The position numbers and the translations under genes are program-made. The notes beneath the pieces are model-generated. The model had not been told where the DNA came from. It made no database searches and saw only the letters and a program-made list of their open reading frames with translations. A stretch of 39,153 nucleotides of DNA, from positions 1-39,153 of IMG/VR virus record IMGVR_UViG_3300036772_000156. The stretch is one strand, 5' to 3'. Source of the DNA: a virus. Below are positions 17,818 through 25,003 of this stretch, piece after piece (the first letter of the stretch is position 1; every line of letters begins with the position of its first letter).

Positions 17818-17839
17818 GCGCGATATTCGGGTATCGCGC
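17818..17839. promoter_or_regulatory. 8-bp perfect palindrome before 17855 gene
   Basis: GCGCGATA, 6-base spacer, TATCGCGC. It ends 15 bases before the ATG at 17855 and directly precedes the GGGAGG ribosome site. A near copy lies at 18429-18452. It may be an operator or an mRNA hairpin controlling translation. Confidence 0.55.
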
Positions 17840-17854
17840 ATAGGGAGGGAGAAC

Positions 17855-18130
17855 ATGGAAGAACGCGCCGACCTGAACCACGTCGAGCTGCTGCTACGCT
17901 TTGAGCGAGGCGGCAACATCAACGAGGCGGAGGCTACGTTCCGCGCCGAGCTAGAGAAATTCATCGAGCGCATGCGGGCACAGGATCACGCCTGGAAGGC
18001 ATCGACGCCTACAGATCCAGTGGACGCCATGGACTGGATGGAACAGGTCAAGGCGCTGATCCAACGCACCGGGATCGAGTTCGACCTGATACACAATCGC
18101 ATCACACTCATTGCTAAACGTTTCGTATGA
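17855..18130 (+). CDS. Small hypothetical acidic helical protein
   Basis: This 91-aa protein is mostly helical and acidic (DLNHVELLLRFERGG, then EATFRAELEKFIERMRAQ and DAMDWMEQVKALIQRTG). It has a good GGGAGG site and a palindrome just upstream. First of six consecutive small genes of this organisation. No catalytic or metal-binding motif. Confidence 0.65.
   Translation: MEERADLNHVELLLRFERGGNINEAEATFRAELEKFIERMRAQDHAWKASTPTDPVDAMDWMEQVKALIQRTGIEFDLIHNRITLIAKRFV
18116..18123. promoter_or_regulatory. AAACGTTT palindrome before 18142 gene
   Basis: This 8-bp palindrome lies at the end of the previous gene and is followed by AAGGAGTGG and the ATG at 18142. The layout is the same as at 18660, 18871 and 19219, where the palindrome has a 2-base spacer. 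Confidence 0.4.
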
Positions 18131-18141
18131 AGGAGTGGCTG

Positions 18142-18414
18142 ATGCCCTGGCGCGAAAGCGCGACGCCGACCAACGATTGCCCTTATTGCGGCAACCAGAA
18201 TAACCGAGTTACCGACCCGCGGGGCGACGACGTGCCGAAGCGGGGCGATGTGAGCGTGTGCATCCGGTGCGGCGGTGTGGGGCTGTTCACGCGGCGCCTG
18301 CGGGTGCGCAAGCCGCTGCCGGGCGAGATTGCCGTGCTGGCGGCGGACCCTGAGCTGGGACCATTTGTGCGCCGCATGCAGGAAACGGTGCGCGCGATGC
18401 CGGATGACGTGTGA
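18142..18414 (+). CDS. Small zinc-ribbon protein
   Basis: This 90-aa protein has Cys at 13, 16, 40 and 43 (CPYC and CIRC), a classic zinc ribbon. The C-terminal half is helical with a LPGEIAVLAADPELGPFV segment. An in-frame ATG at 18127 is really part of the AAGGAG ribosome site region, so I choose 18142, matching the arrangement at 18685. The zinc ribbon may bind nucleic acid or a protein partner. Function unknown. Confidence 0.65.
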   Translation: MPWRESATPTNDCPYCGNQNNRVTDPRGDDVPKRGDVSVCIRCGGVGLFTRRLRVRKPLPGEIAVLAADPELGPFVRRMQETVRAMPDDV

Positions 18415-18428
18415 GGTAATTCAGCGAG

Positions 18429-18452
18429 GCGCGATAATGGGGTTTATCGCGC
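18429..18452. promoter_or_regulatory. 9-bp perfect palindrome before 18472 gene
   Basis: GCGCGATAA, spacer TGGGGT, TTATCGCGC. It precedes the AGGAG site and ATG at 18472 and is almost the same as 17818-17839. Two independent near-copies upstream of two genes argue for function. Confidence 0.55.
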
Positions 18453-18471
18453 GTAGGAGTCAGGAGTGCTG

Positions 18472-18660
18472 ATGGTGCGCCGCGAACCTGTCTTTCCCGT
18501 GCTGCCGGATGGGCCGATAACCCTAAGGCTTCGCGTGGCCCACGCTCGCCCAGAGGTGGCCTACCTTTTCGTCGACATGCCCGTGTCGAATAAGACGGCG
18601 ACGAAAATCAAGCGGCTGCTGGCGCGTGATGAGAAATTACAATCACGCAAGGCGCGCTGA
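18472..18660 (+). CDS. Small hypothetical basic protein
   Basis: This 62-aa protein has beta-strand-like sequence (ITLRLRVAHARPEVAYLFVDM) followed by a basic helix (KTATKIKRLLARDEKLQ). ATG 18472 is chosen because AGGAG at 18462-18466 is correctly spaced; a GTG at 18466 is too close. No known family. Confidence 0.6.
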   Translation: MVRREPVFPVLPDGPITLRLRVAHARPEVAYLFVDMPVSNKTATKIKRLLARDEKLQSRKAR

Positions 18661-18671
18661 AACGACCGTTT
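18660..18671. promoter_or_regulatory. AAACG-AC-CGTTT palindrome before 18685 gene
   Basis: The palindrome starts at the last base of the previous stop, followed by AAGGAGTGGCCG and ATG. A TACAAT hexamer about 20 bases upstream could be a -10 element. The block palindrome-ribosome site-ATG is repeated at other genes here. Confidence 0.5.
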
Positions 18672-18684
18672 GAAGGAGTGGCCG

Positions 18685-18870
18685 ATGTCCGATGACTACA
18701 ACCAAGCGGCCTTCGACTTCATCGTGTCCATCCGCGGCGGCCTGCCGGAACAGTGCGACTTCTGCGGGAAGTCCTACACCGAGGGGCGCTATCCGGTCCC
18801 CGAGGAAGCTGGCGAGTGGGCGTGCAGCGAATGTCTCGCGCGCTGGAATACAAAATCACAGGACACGTGA
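18685..18870 (+). CDS. Small zinc-finger protein
   Basis: This 61-aa protein has Cys at 24, 27, 47 and 50 (CDFC and CSEC), giving a zinc-binding knuckle pair around a short acidic loop. The start at 18685 follows AAGGAG; an in-frame ATG at 18670 is within that ribosome site and is rejected. Likely a nucleic-acid or protein adaptor; function unknown. Confidence 0.65.
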   Translation: MSDDYNQAAFDFIVSIRGGLPEQCDFCGKSYTEGRYPVPEEAGEWACSECLARWNTKSQDT

Positions 18871-18882
18871 AAACGTTCGTTT
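18871..18882. promoter_or_regulatory. AAACG-TT-CGTTT palindrome before 18899 gene
   Basis: This palindrome sits directly after the previous stop and before TAGGAG. It shares arms with 18660-18671 and a half with 19219-19230. Confidence 0.5.
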
Positions 18883-18898
18883 CTAGGAGTGTCGAGTT

Positions 18899-19204
18899 TT
18901 GGATGAGTTAACTAACGCGACCACCGTCGGCCAGCGGGCATACTTCCAGGAGCGGCTCAAAGGCCGCGTCTACTCGTTTGTCGTCGACGAGCTGCTGAGG
19001 CGGCGGGCGGCAGACCCGAGCCTCACGCAAGCGGAAATTGCCAGGCGCCTGGGCAAGCGTCCGGAGCAGATCACTAGGCTTCTGTCGGGCCCCGGCAACT
19101 GGACGCTGGAGACCCTCAGCGATCTGTTTCTGGCCATTTGCGCCGGGGAGCCGGTGCTGAAATGCTCGCCGATCCCGGCAGAGACATTGCATAAATCGGG
19201 CTAA
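18899..19204 (+). CDS. Xre-type HTH protein
   Basis: This 101-aa protein starts at TTG 18899; the nearby ATG at 18903 opens only a two-codon frame. AGGAG lies 9 bases upstream. Residues about 38-70 form an HTH (PSLTQAEIARRLGKRPEQITRLL), followed by WTLETLSDLFLAICAG, the normal Xre/Cro-type extension. It is a good candidate for binding the AAACGNNCGTTT palindromes of this block, including the one just upstream of itself. Confidence 0.7.
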   Translation: MDELTNATTVGQRAYFQERLKGRVYSFVVDELLRRRAADPSLTQAEIARRLGKRPEQITRLLSGPGNWTLETLSDLFLAICAGEPVLKCSPIPAETLHKSG

Positions 19205-19218
19205 TTTCGTGCGTCTGC

Positions 19219-19230
19219 AAACGTTCGATT
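19219..19230. promoter_or_regulatory. AAACG-TT-CGATT imperfect palindrome
   Basis: This is the last member of the palindrome series, with one mismatch in the right arm. It is followed by GGGGAGGTGGCCG and the ATG at 19244. The GGAGNGGCCGATG stretch resembles that of 18685. Confidence 0.4.
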
Positions 19231-19243
19231 GGGGAGGTGGCCG

Positions 19244-19420
19244 ATGTCTGACTTGGCGAGGCTCGAGCGTCGCCTGCAGATACTGATGGACCAGCAAGGG
19301 GTGAGCAGTCCCGCCGAACTAGTGTGGCCTAAGCGTCGCCCACTAACCGCCGAGCAACGGGAGCGGTTGCGCGATTGGATCGCGAGCGATTGGCTTGATC
19401 GGCGACGCCCCTCCGTCTGA
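19244..19420 (+). CDS. Small hypothetical protein
   Basis: This 58-aa protein is basic and helical (LARLERRLQILMDQQG, then TAEQRERLRDWIASDWLDRRR). It has a strong ribosome site and ends 20 bases before the hairpin terminator region. The start at 19244 fits the repeated leader layout. No family recognised. Confidence 0.55.
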   Translation: MSDLARLERRLQILMDQQGVSSPAELVWPKRRPLTAEQRERLRDWIASDWLDRRRPSV

Positions 19421-19440
19421 AAATGCCACTTATCGGACGG

Positions 19441-19487
19441 AATAAAATGGCCCACGAAATGCGGAATTTCATGGGCCATTTCGTGGG
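19441..19487. terminator. Bidirectional hairpin terminator with competing stems
   Basis: AAATGGCCCA (19445-19454) pairs with TGGGCCATTT (19472-19481), with an inner GAAAT/ATTTC stem (19456-19460/19466-19470). An alternative 11-bp stem is CCCACGAAATG (19451-19461) with CATTTCGTGGG (19477-19487). Both cannot form at once. On the minus strand the first stem is followed by a T-run (TTTTATT), as expected for the end of the integrase transcript. Genes converge here. Confidence 0.65.
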
Positions 19488-19489
19488 GT

Positions 19490-19522
19490 TTTGCTTACCG
19501 CGCGTGAGCAGGGGTAAGCAAA
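19490..19522. repeat. 10-bp perfect inverted repeat
   Basis: TTTGCTTACC (19490-19499) and GGTAAGCAAA (19513-19522) flank a 13-base spacer. It lies between the hairpin terminator and the stop codon of the small membrane gene. It could be part of the terminator complex, or a recombinase or regulator site. An attachment site is possible but not supported by a host match. Confidence 0.5.
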
Positions 19523-19528
19523 CCGGCG

Positions 19529-19729
19529 TTATTTGATGCCGAGATAGGCCAGCCCGGCCAGCGCAAAGGCGAACAGCGTCACCATCGCGCTGGTCATCAG
19601 CCACAATTCCGCACGCTCCGGTTTGCGGGCGAGTTGCACCCTGATGTCAACCACATCGCGTTGGAGCTGATTCAGGGTCGGCTCGAGGCGCCGTAGGATC
19701 GCGAGCGCTTCGCTGTCGTCTGCGTCCAT
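19529..19729 (-). CDS. Small coiled-coil, single-TM protein
   Basis: This 66-aa protein has an N-terminal amphipathic helix (LAILRRLEPTLNQLQRDVVDIRVQLAR) and a single C-terminal membrane span at about 44-64 (LMTSAMVTLFAFALAGLAYLG). The layout recalls XhlA-like phage membrane proteins. It is read just after the integrase (stop 19741, AGAGG site, start 19729) and so is probably co-transcribed with it. Could be a superinfection or holin-associated protein; function not known. Confidence 0.6.
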   Translation of the reverse strand: MDADDSEALAILRRLEPTLNQLQRDVVDIRVQLARKPERAELWLMTSAMVTLFAFALAGLAYLGIK

Positions 19730-19740
19730 GCGAGCAACCT

Positions 19741-20925
19741 CTACGCGATCCTGGCCAGCGCGCGCGCCATCGCCGCGGCCGCGGCGCGATCATCCTCCGG
19801 CATCGCGTGGGCGTAAACGCCGAGGGTCACCGCGACCGAGCTGTGGCCGAGCCGCTGCTGCACCGCGCGCGGCGAGATTTTTTCCGATAGCAGGGTGGTG
19901 GCGTGGGCGTGGCGCAGCGCGTGCAGCGACACCGCGACGCCGCCACGGTGCAGCGCCCGGCGCGCCGCCTGGCTGGCCGCCGCCGGTGACCACCACGACA
20001 GGCCATCGTCGGCCGGCAGCACCGGCAGATCGTCCAGCACCAGCCGATCGGCCAGCGACCGCTCTGCCGCGGCGGCACGTGCCGTATGCAGCGCGGCCAG
20101 CACAGTGCCGTCCAAGAAGATGCTACGGGCGCCGGCGGCGGTCTTGGGTGGCTTGACGGTGACGGCGGCGCCGCGCTGCTGTAGCGCCGCGGTGATCGTC
20201 ATCGTGGACTCTGCCAGGTCGAGGTCGCGCCAGCGCAACGCCAGCAGCTCGCCACGGCGCGCGCCGGTCGCCAGCGCGAGGTCGAGCAGCAATTGCAACC
20301 GCGGATCGTCGTTGCCCTTCGCGTCGTGGCCAAGCTGGGCGACCCGGCGGGTTTCGATCCGCGACGGGATTTTCGCCACCGGCTGCTTGCCGCGCTGTTT
20401 TCTCAGTTTGTCCCACGGATTGACCGGGATAATGCCCATCCGGGCGGCCTCGGCCAGCCCGGCGCGGGCATGGTGAAACGCCGCATAGATCGTGCGGTGC
20501 TTGCCGTCGTGGCTGTCCTGTAGCCAGCGCAGGAACGAAATGCCGTCGGCCGGGGTGATGCGATCGAGCGGACGGCGGCCGATGCGGAATTTGGGATCGA
20601 TCTGGCCGGCGCTACGCGGTGCGGTGGGCGCGTCGGCCGGCGGATCGATGAACCGATCAATGAGGAAAAGATAGTAATCCACGGTGCGGTCAGCCAAATG
20701 GGTCTGCCGCGCCAGATGCTCGCGCAGCCAGTCGCCCAAAGCCTTGTGCGGGCTGCACAGTGCCGGGCCGTGCTGCTCGAGCTCGATTTGCCAGGCCGCC
20801 GCGGCGGCCTCGGCCTCGGCACGGGTGCCGGTCAGATACCGGTCCACGTCCTTGAGCGGGTAATCGTGCGCGCGCAGCCGCCAGCGCCCGCGCGGGCGGC
20901 CCTGAATGTAGATCGTGAGGGGCAT
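19741..20925 (-). CDS. int: Tyrosine recombinase (phage integrase)
   Basis: This 394-aa protein catalyses site-specific integration and makes the phage temperate. The N-terminal part has an arm-binding-like segment and a core-binding SAM-like domain at about 60-175. The catalytic domain shows Arg223 (TGARRGELLALRW), a Lys near 261, His335 and Arg338 (HALRH), His361 (LGHSS) and the nucleophile Tyr371 (GVYAH). All the expected residues are present. The ATG is at 20925. A TCTGTTGAC motif lies 18 bases upstream of the start and may be part of its control. Confidence 0.95.
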   Translation of the reverse strand: MPLTIYIQGRPRGRWRLRAHDYPLKDVDRYLTGTRAEAEAAAAAWQIELEQHGPALCSPHKALGDWLREHLARQTHLADRTVDYYLFLIDRFIDPPADAPTAPRSAGQIDPKFRIGRRPLDRITPADGISFLRWLQDSHDGKHRTIYAAFHHARAGLAEAARMGIIPVNPWDKLRKQRGKQPVAKIPSRIETRRVAQLGHDAKGNDDPRLQLLLDLALATGARRGELLALRWRDLDLAESTMTITAALQQRGAAVTVKPPKTAAGARSIFLDGTVLAALHTARAAAAERSLADRLVLDDLPVLPADDGLSWWSPAAASQAARRALHRGGVAVSLHALRHAHATTLLSEKISPRAVQQRLGHSSVAVTLGVYAHAMPEDDRAAAAAMARALARIA

Positions 20926-21194
20926 GTTGGATTTTCCCGGTACTCTGTTGACAGCAGAGAAGCGTTAAAATTCCGCAAAAGTCTAATGAAATCGAAACTT
21001 ATCCACACTTTTCACAATTACATTACGGAAATTTAATCTGCGGCAACCATATGCCTTGTGGTGTGGGTAACTTGGCGAAATCTTGCGGTTGCAATTGATT
21101 GTTCGCAGATTGTGCAATCGTTACGAGTTTCTGCCGCGGTGGTAAGAATTGGCGGTTGCGTACAAGCTGACGGTTTGCGCCGGGGGGCAAACGT
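20926..21194. promoter_or_regulatory. Divergent int/replication gap, ori or attP candidate
   Basis: This 269-bp gene-free, AT-richer segment lies between the leftward integrase and rightward replication genes. It contains TTATCCACA (20999-21007), a perfect DnaA box. It also has a TCTGTTGACAG motif at 20944-20954, a GATTG-TG-CAATC palindrome near 21110-21122, and repeated GCGGTTGC-like words (near 21085 and 21150). Position next to int makes it the main attP candidate, while the DnaA box and AT-rich stretch fit a replication origin. Neither can be proven from the sequence. Confidence 0.5.
20999..21007 (+). promoter_or_regulatory. DnaA box match
   Basis: TTATCCACA is a full match to the TTATNCACA DnaA-binding consensus. 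It lies within an AT-rich run beside replication genes. A one-mismatch copy (TTATCCACG) is at 16978-16986. Confidence 0.55.
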
Positions 21195-21407
21195 ATGGGA
21201 AGCCAACATCCCGCCTCGGCCGTGCCGTCTAAGCCATTGTTATCGAAAGCTGCCGCGGCTCGGTGCCTGAATACGTCACTGCATTTCGTCGAGGCCTTCG
21301 CCAGCCAGGGCGATCTCGAGACAAAACAGGTGCGGACCCGCACCTATTACACCCGACCCTCGGTCAAGCGGCTGCGCGAGCGGCTGTTCGGGCCGGACGG
21401 CGACTGA
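21195..21407 (+). CDS. Small DNA-binding-like protein
   Basis: This 70-aa protein has the layout of a small winged-helix or excisionase-like DNA-binding protein: KAAAARCLNTSLHFVEAFASQG followed by a beta-hairpin (TKQVRTRTYYT) and a basic helix (PSVKRLRERLFG). Its stop shares a base with the primase ATG (TGATG). Position beside int and ahead of replication genes suggests excision control or origin binding. The family is not certain. Confidence 0.6.
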   Translation: MGSQHPASAVPSKPLLSKAAAARCLNTSLHFVEAFASQGDLETKQVRTRTYYTRPSVKRLRERLFGPDGD

Positions 21408-22417
21408 TGCCCGGCCCGGATCCCGAGCTGGTCAAGGCGCAGCTCGCCGCCGCGGTGCTGGCGCTGGTCGAGACGCTGCTGCCGGACGGCAAGCTCGAGG
21501 GCCGGGAATGGCGCGGCCACGGCGCCGACGGCGCCAAGTGGGGCGTCGTGGTGAAAGGCGGCAAGCTCGGCACCTGGCAGAATTTCGGCGCCGGCACCGG
21601 CGGCCGCTCGCTGCTCTCGCTGGTGCGCGACGCGGCGTGTGGTGGTGATCACCTGGCTGCCTATCGCTGGGCCTGCGACTGGCTCGGCGGCGCCAAGGTC
21701 GAACGGCCAGCCATGCCGACGCCGCACCAGGCGACAGAGCGCAGCAGCGGCACCGGCATGCGGCTTTATCTGGCCGGCGTGCCGTGCGCGAGCTGGGACA
21801 GCCCGATCGGCAGCTATCTCATTGGCCGCGGCATCGCGCCCGAGTGTTTTCCGGGACCGCTGCGCGGGCTGCGGTTCCTGGTGCGCTGCATGCACGCGGA
21901 AACCGACCAGCATCTGCCGGCGATGCTGGCGCCGGTGATCGATCCGCAGAGCCGCGACCATCTGGCAACCCATCGCACCTACCTGAGCCGCGACGGCGCC
22001 CGCTGGCGCAAGGCGCCAGTGACGCCGGCGAAGAAATCGCTGGGGCGGTTTGCCGGCGGGCTGATCCCGCTGACCAAGGGCCAGTCCGGCAAAGGCTGGG
22101 GCCATCTGCCGCAGGGCGAGGCGCTGATCCTGGCGGAAGGCATCGAGAACGCGCTGTCGGTGGCGTGCTATCTGCCCGAGCTGCGCGCCGCGGCCTATGT
22201 GTCGGCCGGCAATCTGGCCAATTTGGTGCTGCCGGTGGCAATCGGCCGGATCGTGCTGGTGATCGACCGCGACGGCGACAACGCGGCGATTCTCGAGGGG
22301 CGCCAGGCGGCGATCTATCACTGGCAGCGCGAGGGGCGGGCCGTCGATCTGTGGCAACCGCCGGCCGGCTGCAAAGATGCCAACGATTTTCTGCAACGGG
22401 AAAGGCTTGCGGCATGA
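21407..22417 (+). CDS. Toprim-domain primase
   Basis: This 336-aa protein makes RNA primers or forms part of the primase-helicase. The N-terminal ~100 residues (GREWRGHGADGAKWGVVVKG, WQNFGAGTGGRSLLSLV) resemble the primase N-terminal region of DUF7146/phage-type proteins. The Toprim catalytic motif LAEGIENAL is at 242-250, and the acidic VLVIDRDGDN at 283-292 (DxD). The C-terminus has CKDANDFLQ, usual after Toprim in such primases. It starts at ATG 21407, overlapping the upstream stop. Confidence 0.85.
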   Translation: MPGPDPELVKAQLAAAVLALVETLLPDGKLEGREWRGHGADGAKWGVVVKGGKLGTWQNFGAGTGGRSLLSLVRDAACGGDHLAAYRWACDWLGGAKVERPAMPTPHQATERSSGTGMRLYLAGVPCASWDSPIGSYLIGRGIAPECFPGPLRGLRFLVRCMHAETDQHLPAMLAPVIDPQSRDHLATHRTYLSRDGARWRKAPVTPAKKSLGRFAGGLIPLTKGQSGKGWGHLPQGEALILAEGIENALSVACYLPELRAAAYVSAGNLANLVLPVAIGRIVLVIDRDGDNAAILEGRQAAIYHWQREGRAVDLWQPPAGCKDANDFLQRERLAA

Positions 22418-22740
22418 AGCGCGAGCAATCGGTGACGGTCACCCTGACCGACCAGGGCGCCCAGTACACGATCGGCCTGGTGCGCGCCGATTTTTCCGCC
22501 TTGGCGTTTTTCGCCGACGGCCAGCGCGAGATCGTGCACAACGAGAAGCACTACAAGCGGCTGCATAAAATCGGCCTGGTGACGCATAAATTCACCGCCG
22601 GCGACTGGCCGAAGGCGATTGCGGTGCTGACCGGGCAGGGCGAGCAGGCGTTGGCCCAGGATCCGCTCGGGGTGCATCGGCCGACCACGCGGCGGGTGGC
22701 GCGCGAGCCGGCCGCGCCCTTGCTGGATGCGCCGCCGTGA
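22414..22740 (+). CDS. Hypothetical replication-region protein
   Basis: This 108-aa protein starts at ATG 22414 inside the primase stop (ATGA). It opens with a beta-rich domain (SVTVTLTDQGAQYTIGLV, then ALAFFADGQREIV) followed by a basic helix (KHYKRLHKIGLVTHKF) and a flexible Pro/Ala tail. No motif identifies it. Tight coupling to primase and helicase suggests a replication accessory or DNA-binding role. Confidence 0.6.
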   Translation: MKREQSVTVTLTDQGAQYTIGLVRADFSALAFFADGQREIVHNEKHYKRLHKIGLVTHKFTAGDWPKAIAVLTGQGEQALAQDPLGVHRPTTRRVAREPAAPLLDAPP

Positions 22741-23108
22741 CCGTCGATATCCGGCGCCGGGTGCGCGGTCCGACCGAAAAGCTGGACGCCGCGACCAGGC
22801 TGCTGCTCGAGGATATCCCCGGCCGCATCCTGTCGAGTTACCCGGTGTGGCAGTGGGGCCTGGCCGAAGGTCTGTCATTCGCCGCCGGCCGCTGGCGCGC
22901 CGCGATCGCCGCCGGCACCACCTCGGAAATCGATATGCGCGCCTCGATCATCCCGGTGGCGCAGCTCTGCTCGGCGCAGCTCGAGGCGCTGTTGCGCGGG
23001 GTGCCGATCGATCTGCGCGAGGCCGCATTTGAGAAACTGTGCGATGACTCCAACCGCGTGCTGTCGGGCCGGCCACATGCGGTGATCCTGCAATCCGGCA
23101 TCGAATGA
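22737..23108 (+). CDS. Hypothetical replication-region protein
   Basis: This 123-aa protein starts at GTG 22737, within the previous stop. It is largely helical with a VWQWGLAEGLSFAAGRWRAAIAAG segment, and has two Cys but no metal-binding arrangement. It overlaps the helicase start by 4 bases. Function unknown; genomic position alone points to replication. Confidence 0.6.
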   Translation: MTVDIRRRVRGPTEKLDAATRLLLEDIPGRILSSYPVWQWGLAEGLSFAAGRWRAAIAAGTTSEIDMRASIIPVAQLCSAQLEALLRGVPIDLREAAFEKLCDDSNRVLSGRPHAVILQSGIE

Positions 23109-25003
23109 TGGCCGACGATCCGCCGGGTGAGTCCAGCAAAGTCACGATTCTGCCGAAGCCGGAACGCGGGCGCGATCGCGTGCGGCGGGTGCCACCGCCA
23201 TCTGACAGCCTCGAGGGGCGGCGCGCCCAGGTGCGTCAGGTGGTGGGCAAAGACTGCCCGTATGTGCCGCTCGGCTATGACGGACACCATTACTGGCTGC
23301 TGGACTGCGACGGCCATCTGCAGCGCAAAATTCCGCGCGATCTGTCACGCAACGAGCTGGTGTCGATCTGCGGCGATGTGACATGGCTGTCGCAACGCTA
23401 TCCGCGCTTCCGTGCCGGCAAGCCGGTGGCCGGATTTTCGGTCGAGCTCGCAGTGGAGCAACTGATCGCTGCCTGCAAACTGATGGGCGTGTGGACGCGG
23501 GAAAGCCATGAGCGCGGCTTAGGCGCCTGGTCGGGCATCGACGGCGATCTGGTGGTACACCGCGGCTCGCATCTGCTGATCAAGGGCGCCAAGCGCGCGC
23601 TCGGCATCCATGGCGAGCATGTCTACACGCCGCGCACCACGCAGCCGCCGTTGCCCGACGCCGGCGATCGGACGGTGGCGCGCGCCGCTGAGGATTTGCT
23701 CGAGCGCGTTGACACCTTCATGTGGCAACGCGGCACGTTCGACTCGATGATTTTTCTTGGCCAAGTCGGCGCCGGGATCATCGGCGGCGCGTTGCCGTTT
23801 CGCACCCATCTGTGGATTTCCGGCGAACTCAACACCGGGAAAAGCACGCTGTACGCGCTGCTGAGCTCGGTTTACCAGGGCGGTATCGTGTTCACCACCG
23901 ACACCACGCCGGCCGGCATTCGCCAGTCGATCAATTACGGCTCGGTGCCGGTGGCCTATGACGAATTCGAAGCGAGCGAGGATCAGCGCCAGCAAAACCA
24001 AGTAGTAAAACTGATCCGCGATGCGAGCTCGGGCGGCAACACGCTGCGCGGCAACGCCGCCGGTGGCGAAGCAACCGCCTATCCGGTGACAAGCTGTTTC
24101 TTTTGTTTCTCGGTGATCATCCCGCCGATGAGCTCACAGGATCGCTCGCGGTTTATCATTCTCGATCTGATGGAACAGCCGCTCGGTGAGCTGCGCATGT
24201 TCAATGTCGATCGGCTGGAAATGATCGGCGCGGCGCTCACCCGCCGCATGATCGCACGCTATGACGTGCTGATGCGCGAGGTGCTGCCGCAGTTTCGCGC
24301 GGCACTGATGAAAGCCGGCGCCTCGCGGCGCGTCGCGGATGTCTACGCGACGATATTCGGCTGCGCCGCGGTGGCACTGCACGATGATGTGGCGGATTTC
24401 CATTTTGAGGACCGCTGGATACCGAACAAGCATATGCAGCGGCTGTTGACGCAGGCGCGCGAGGAACAAACCCCGGAGTGGCGCCGCGCGATGGATTATC
24501 TGCTGGCGTCGCCGACCGACTACCGCAAGCCGGACGGGCCGTCGTACGGCGATCTGATTGCCCAGCTCGCCACGGCGCTGCGCGGTGGCCAGGTGTATGA
24601 TCTGACAGGCCAACTGGACACCGAGGCGTCGCTGCATCCGCAGATCGCACATTGGGCGTCGCGGCTGGTGTCGGCCGGCATCCGGCTGAAATGGGGTGAA
24701 ACCGACGGCGACGAGCTCGGCGTGGTGATCGCCAACACACACCAGCAACTGGCCCAGGTGTTCGCGCCCACCAACTGGCGCACCATGACCGGCGCGGCCG
24801 GCGGCGGCGGATGGGCGCAAGTGTTTCGCCGTGCACCGCTGGCGCGCACCACGAAAAAGATCCGTTTCAAGACGGTGCAATCATTGGCGACGGCAATCCC
24901 TTTGTCCGTGGTATTAGATGGCAGCTATGACCCGGCCGACGTGATCGAAACCGGAATCGAGCGCGACCAGGCGGAAGGCGAGCGACCGCCGGCCGTGCAC
25001 TAG
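23105..25003 (+). CDS. DUF927-type phage helicase/ATPase
   Basis: This 632-aa protein begins MMADDPPGES; either ATG (23105 or 23108) could be used. The ATPase core has Walker A SGELNTGKST at 239-248, Walker B VAYDEFEA at about 283-290, and a sensor-like segment CFFCFSVIIPP followed by RSRFIILDL at 331-355. This matches DUF927/D5-like replicative helicases often paired with Toprim primases in phages and plasmids. The N-terminal 200 residues include a beta-rich segment. With the Toprim gene it forms the replication pair. Confidence 0.8.
   Translation: MMADDPPGESSKVTILPKPERGRDRVRRVPPPSDSLEGRRAQVRQVVGKDCPYVPLGYDGHHYWLLDCDGHLQRKIPRDLSRNELVSICGDVTWLSQRYPRFRAGKPVAGFSVELAVEQLIAACKLMGVWTRESHERGLGAWSGIDGDLVVHRGSHLLIKGAKRALGIHGEHVYTPRTTQPPLPDAGDRTVARAAEDLLERVDTFMWQRGTFDSMIFLGQVGAGIIGGALPFRTHLWISGELNTGKSTLYALLSSVYQGGIVFTTDTTPAGIRQSINYGSVPVAYDEFEASEDQRQQNQVVKLIRDASSGGNTLRGNAAGGEATAYPVTSCFFCFSVIIPPMSSQDRSRFIILDLMEQPLGELRMFNVDRLEMIGAALTRRMIARYDVLMREVLPQFRAALMKAGASRRVADVYATIFGCAAVALHDDVADFHFEDRWIPNKHMQRLLTQAREEQTPEWRRAMDYLLASPTDYRKPDGPSYGDLIAQLATALRGGQVYDLTGQLDTEASLHPQIAHWASRLVSAGIRLKWGETDGDELGVVIANTHQQLAQVFAPTNWRTMTGAAGGGGWAQVFRRAPLARTTKKIRFKTVQSLATAIPLSVVLDGSYDPADVIETGIERDQAEGERPPAVH

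Noticed and set aside
18127-18141. Upstream ATG for the 18142 gene (and 18670 for the 18685 gene)
   Set aside because: Each ATG is part of or adjacent to the AAGGAG ribosome site; the downstream ATG is correctly spaced.
19490-19522. Integrase attachment core
   Set aside because: Only an inverted repeat is visible; without a host match or tRNA-like end the claim cannot be supported.
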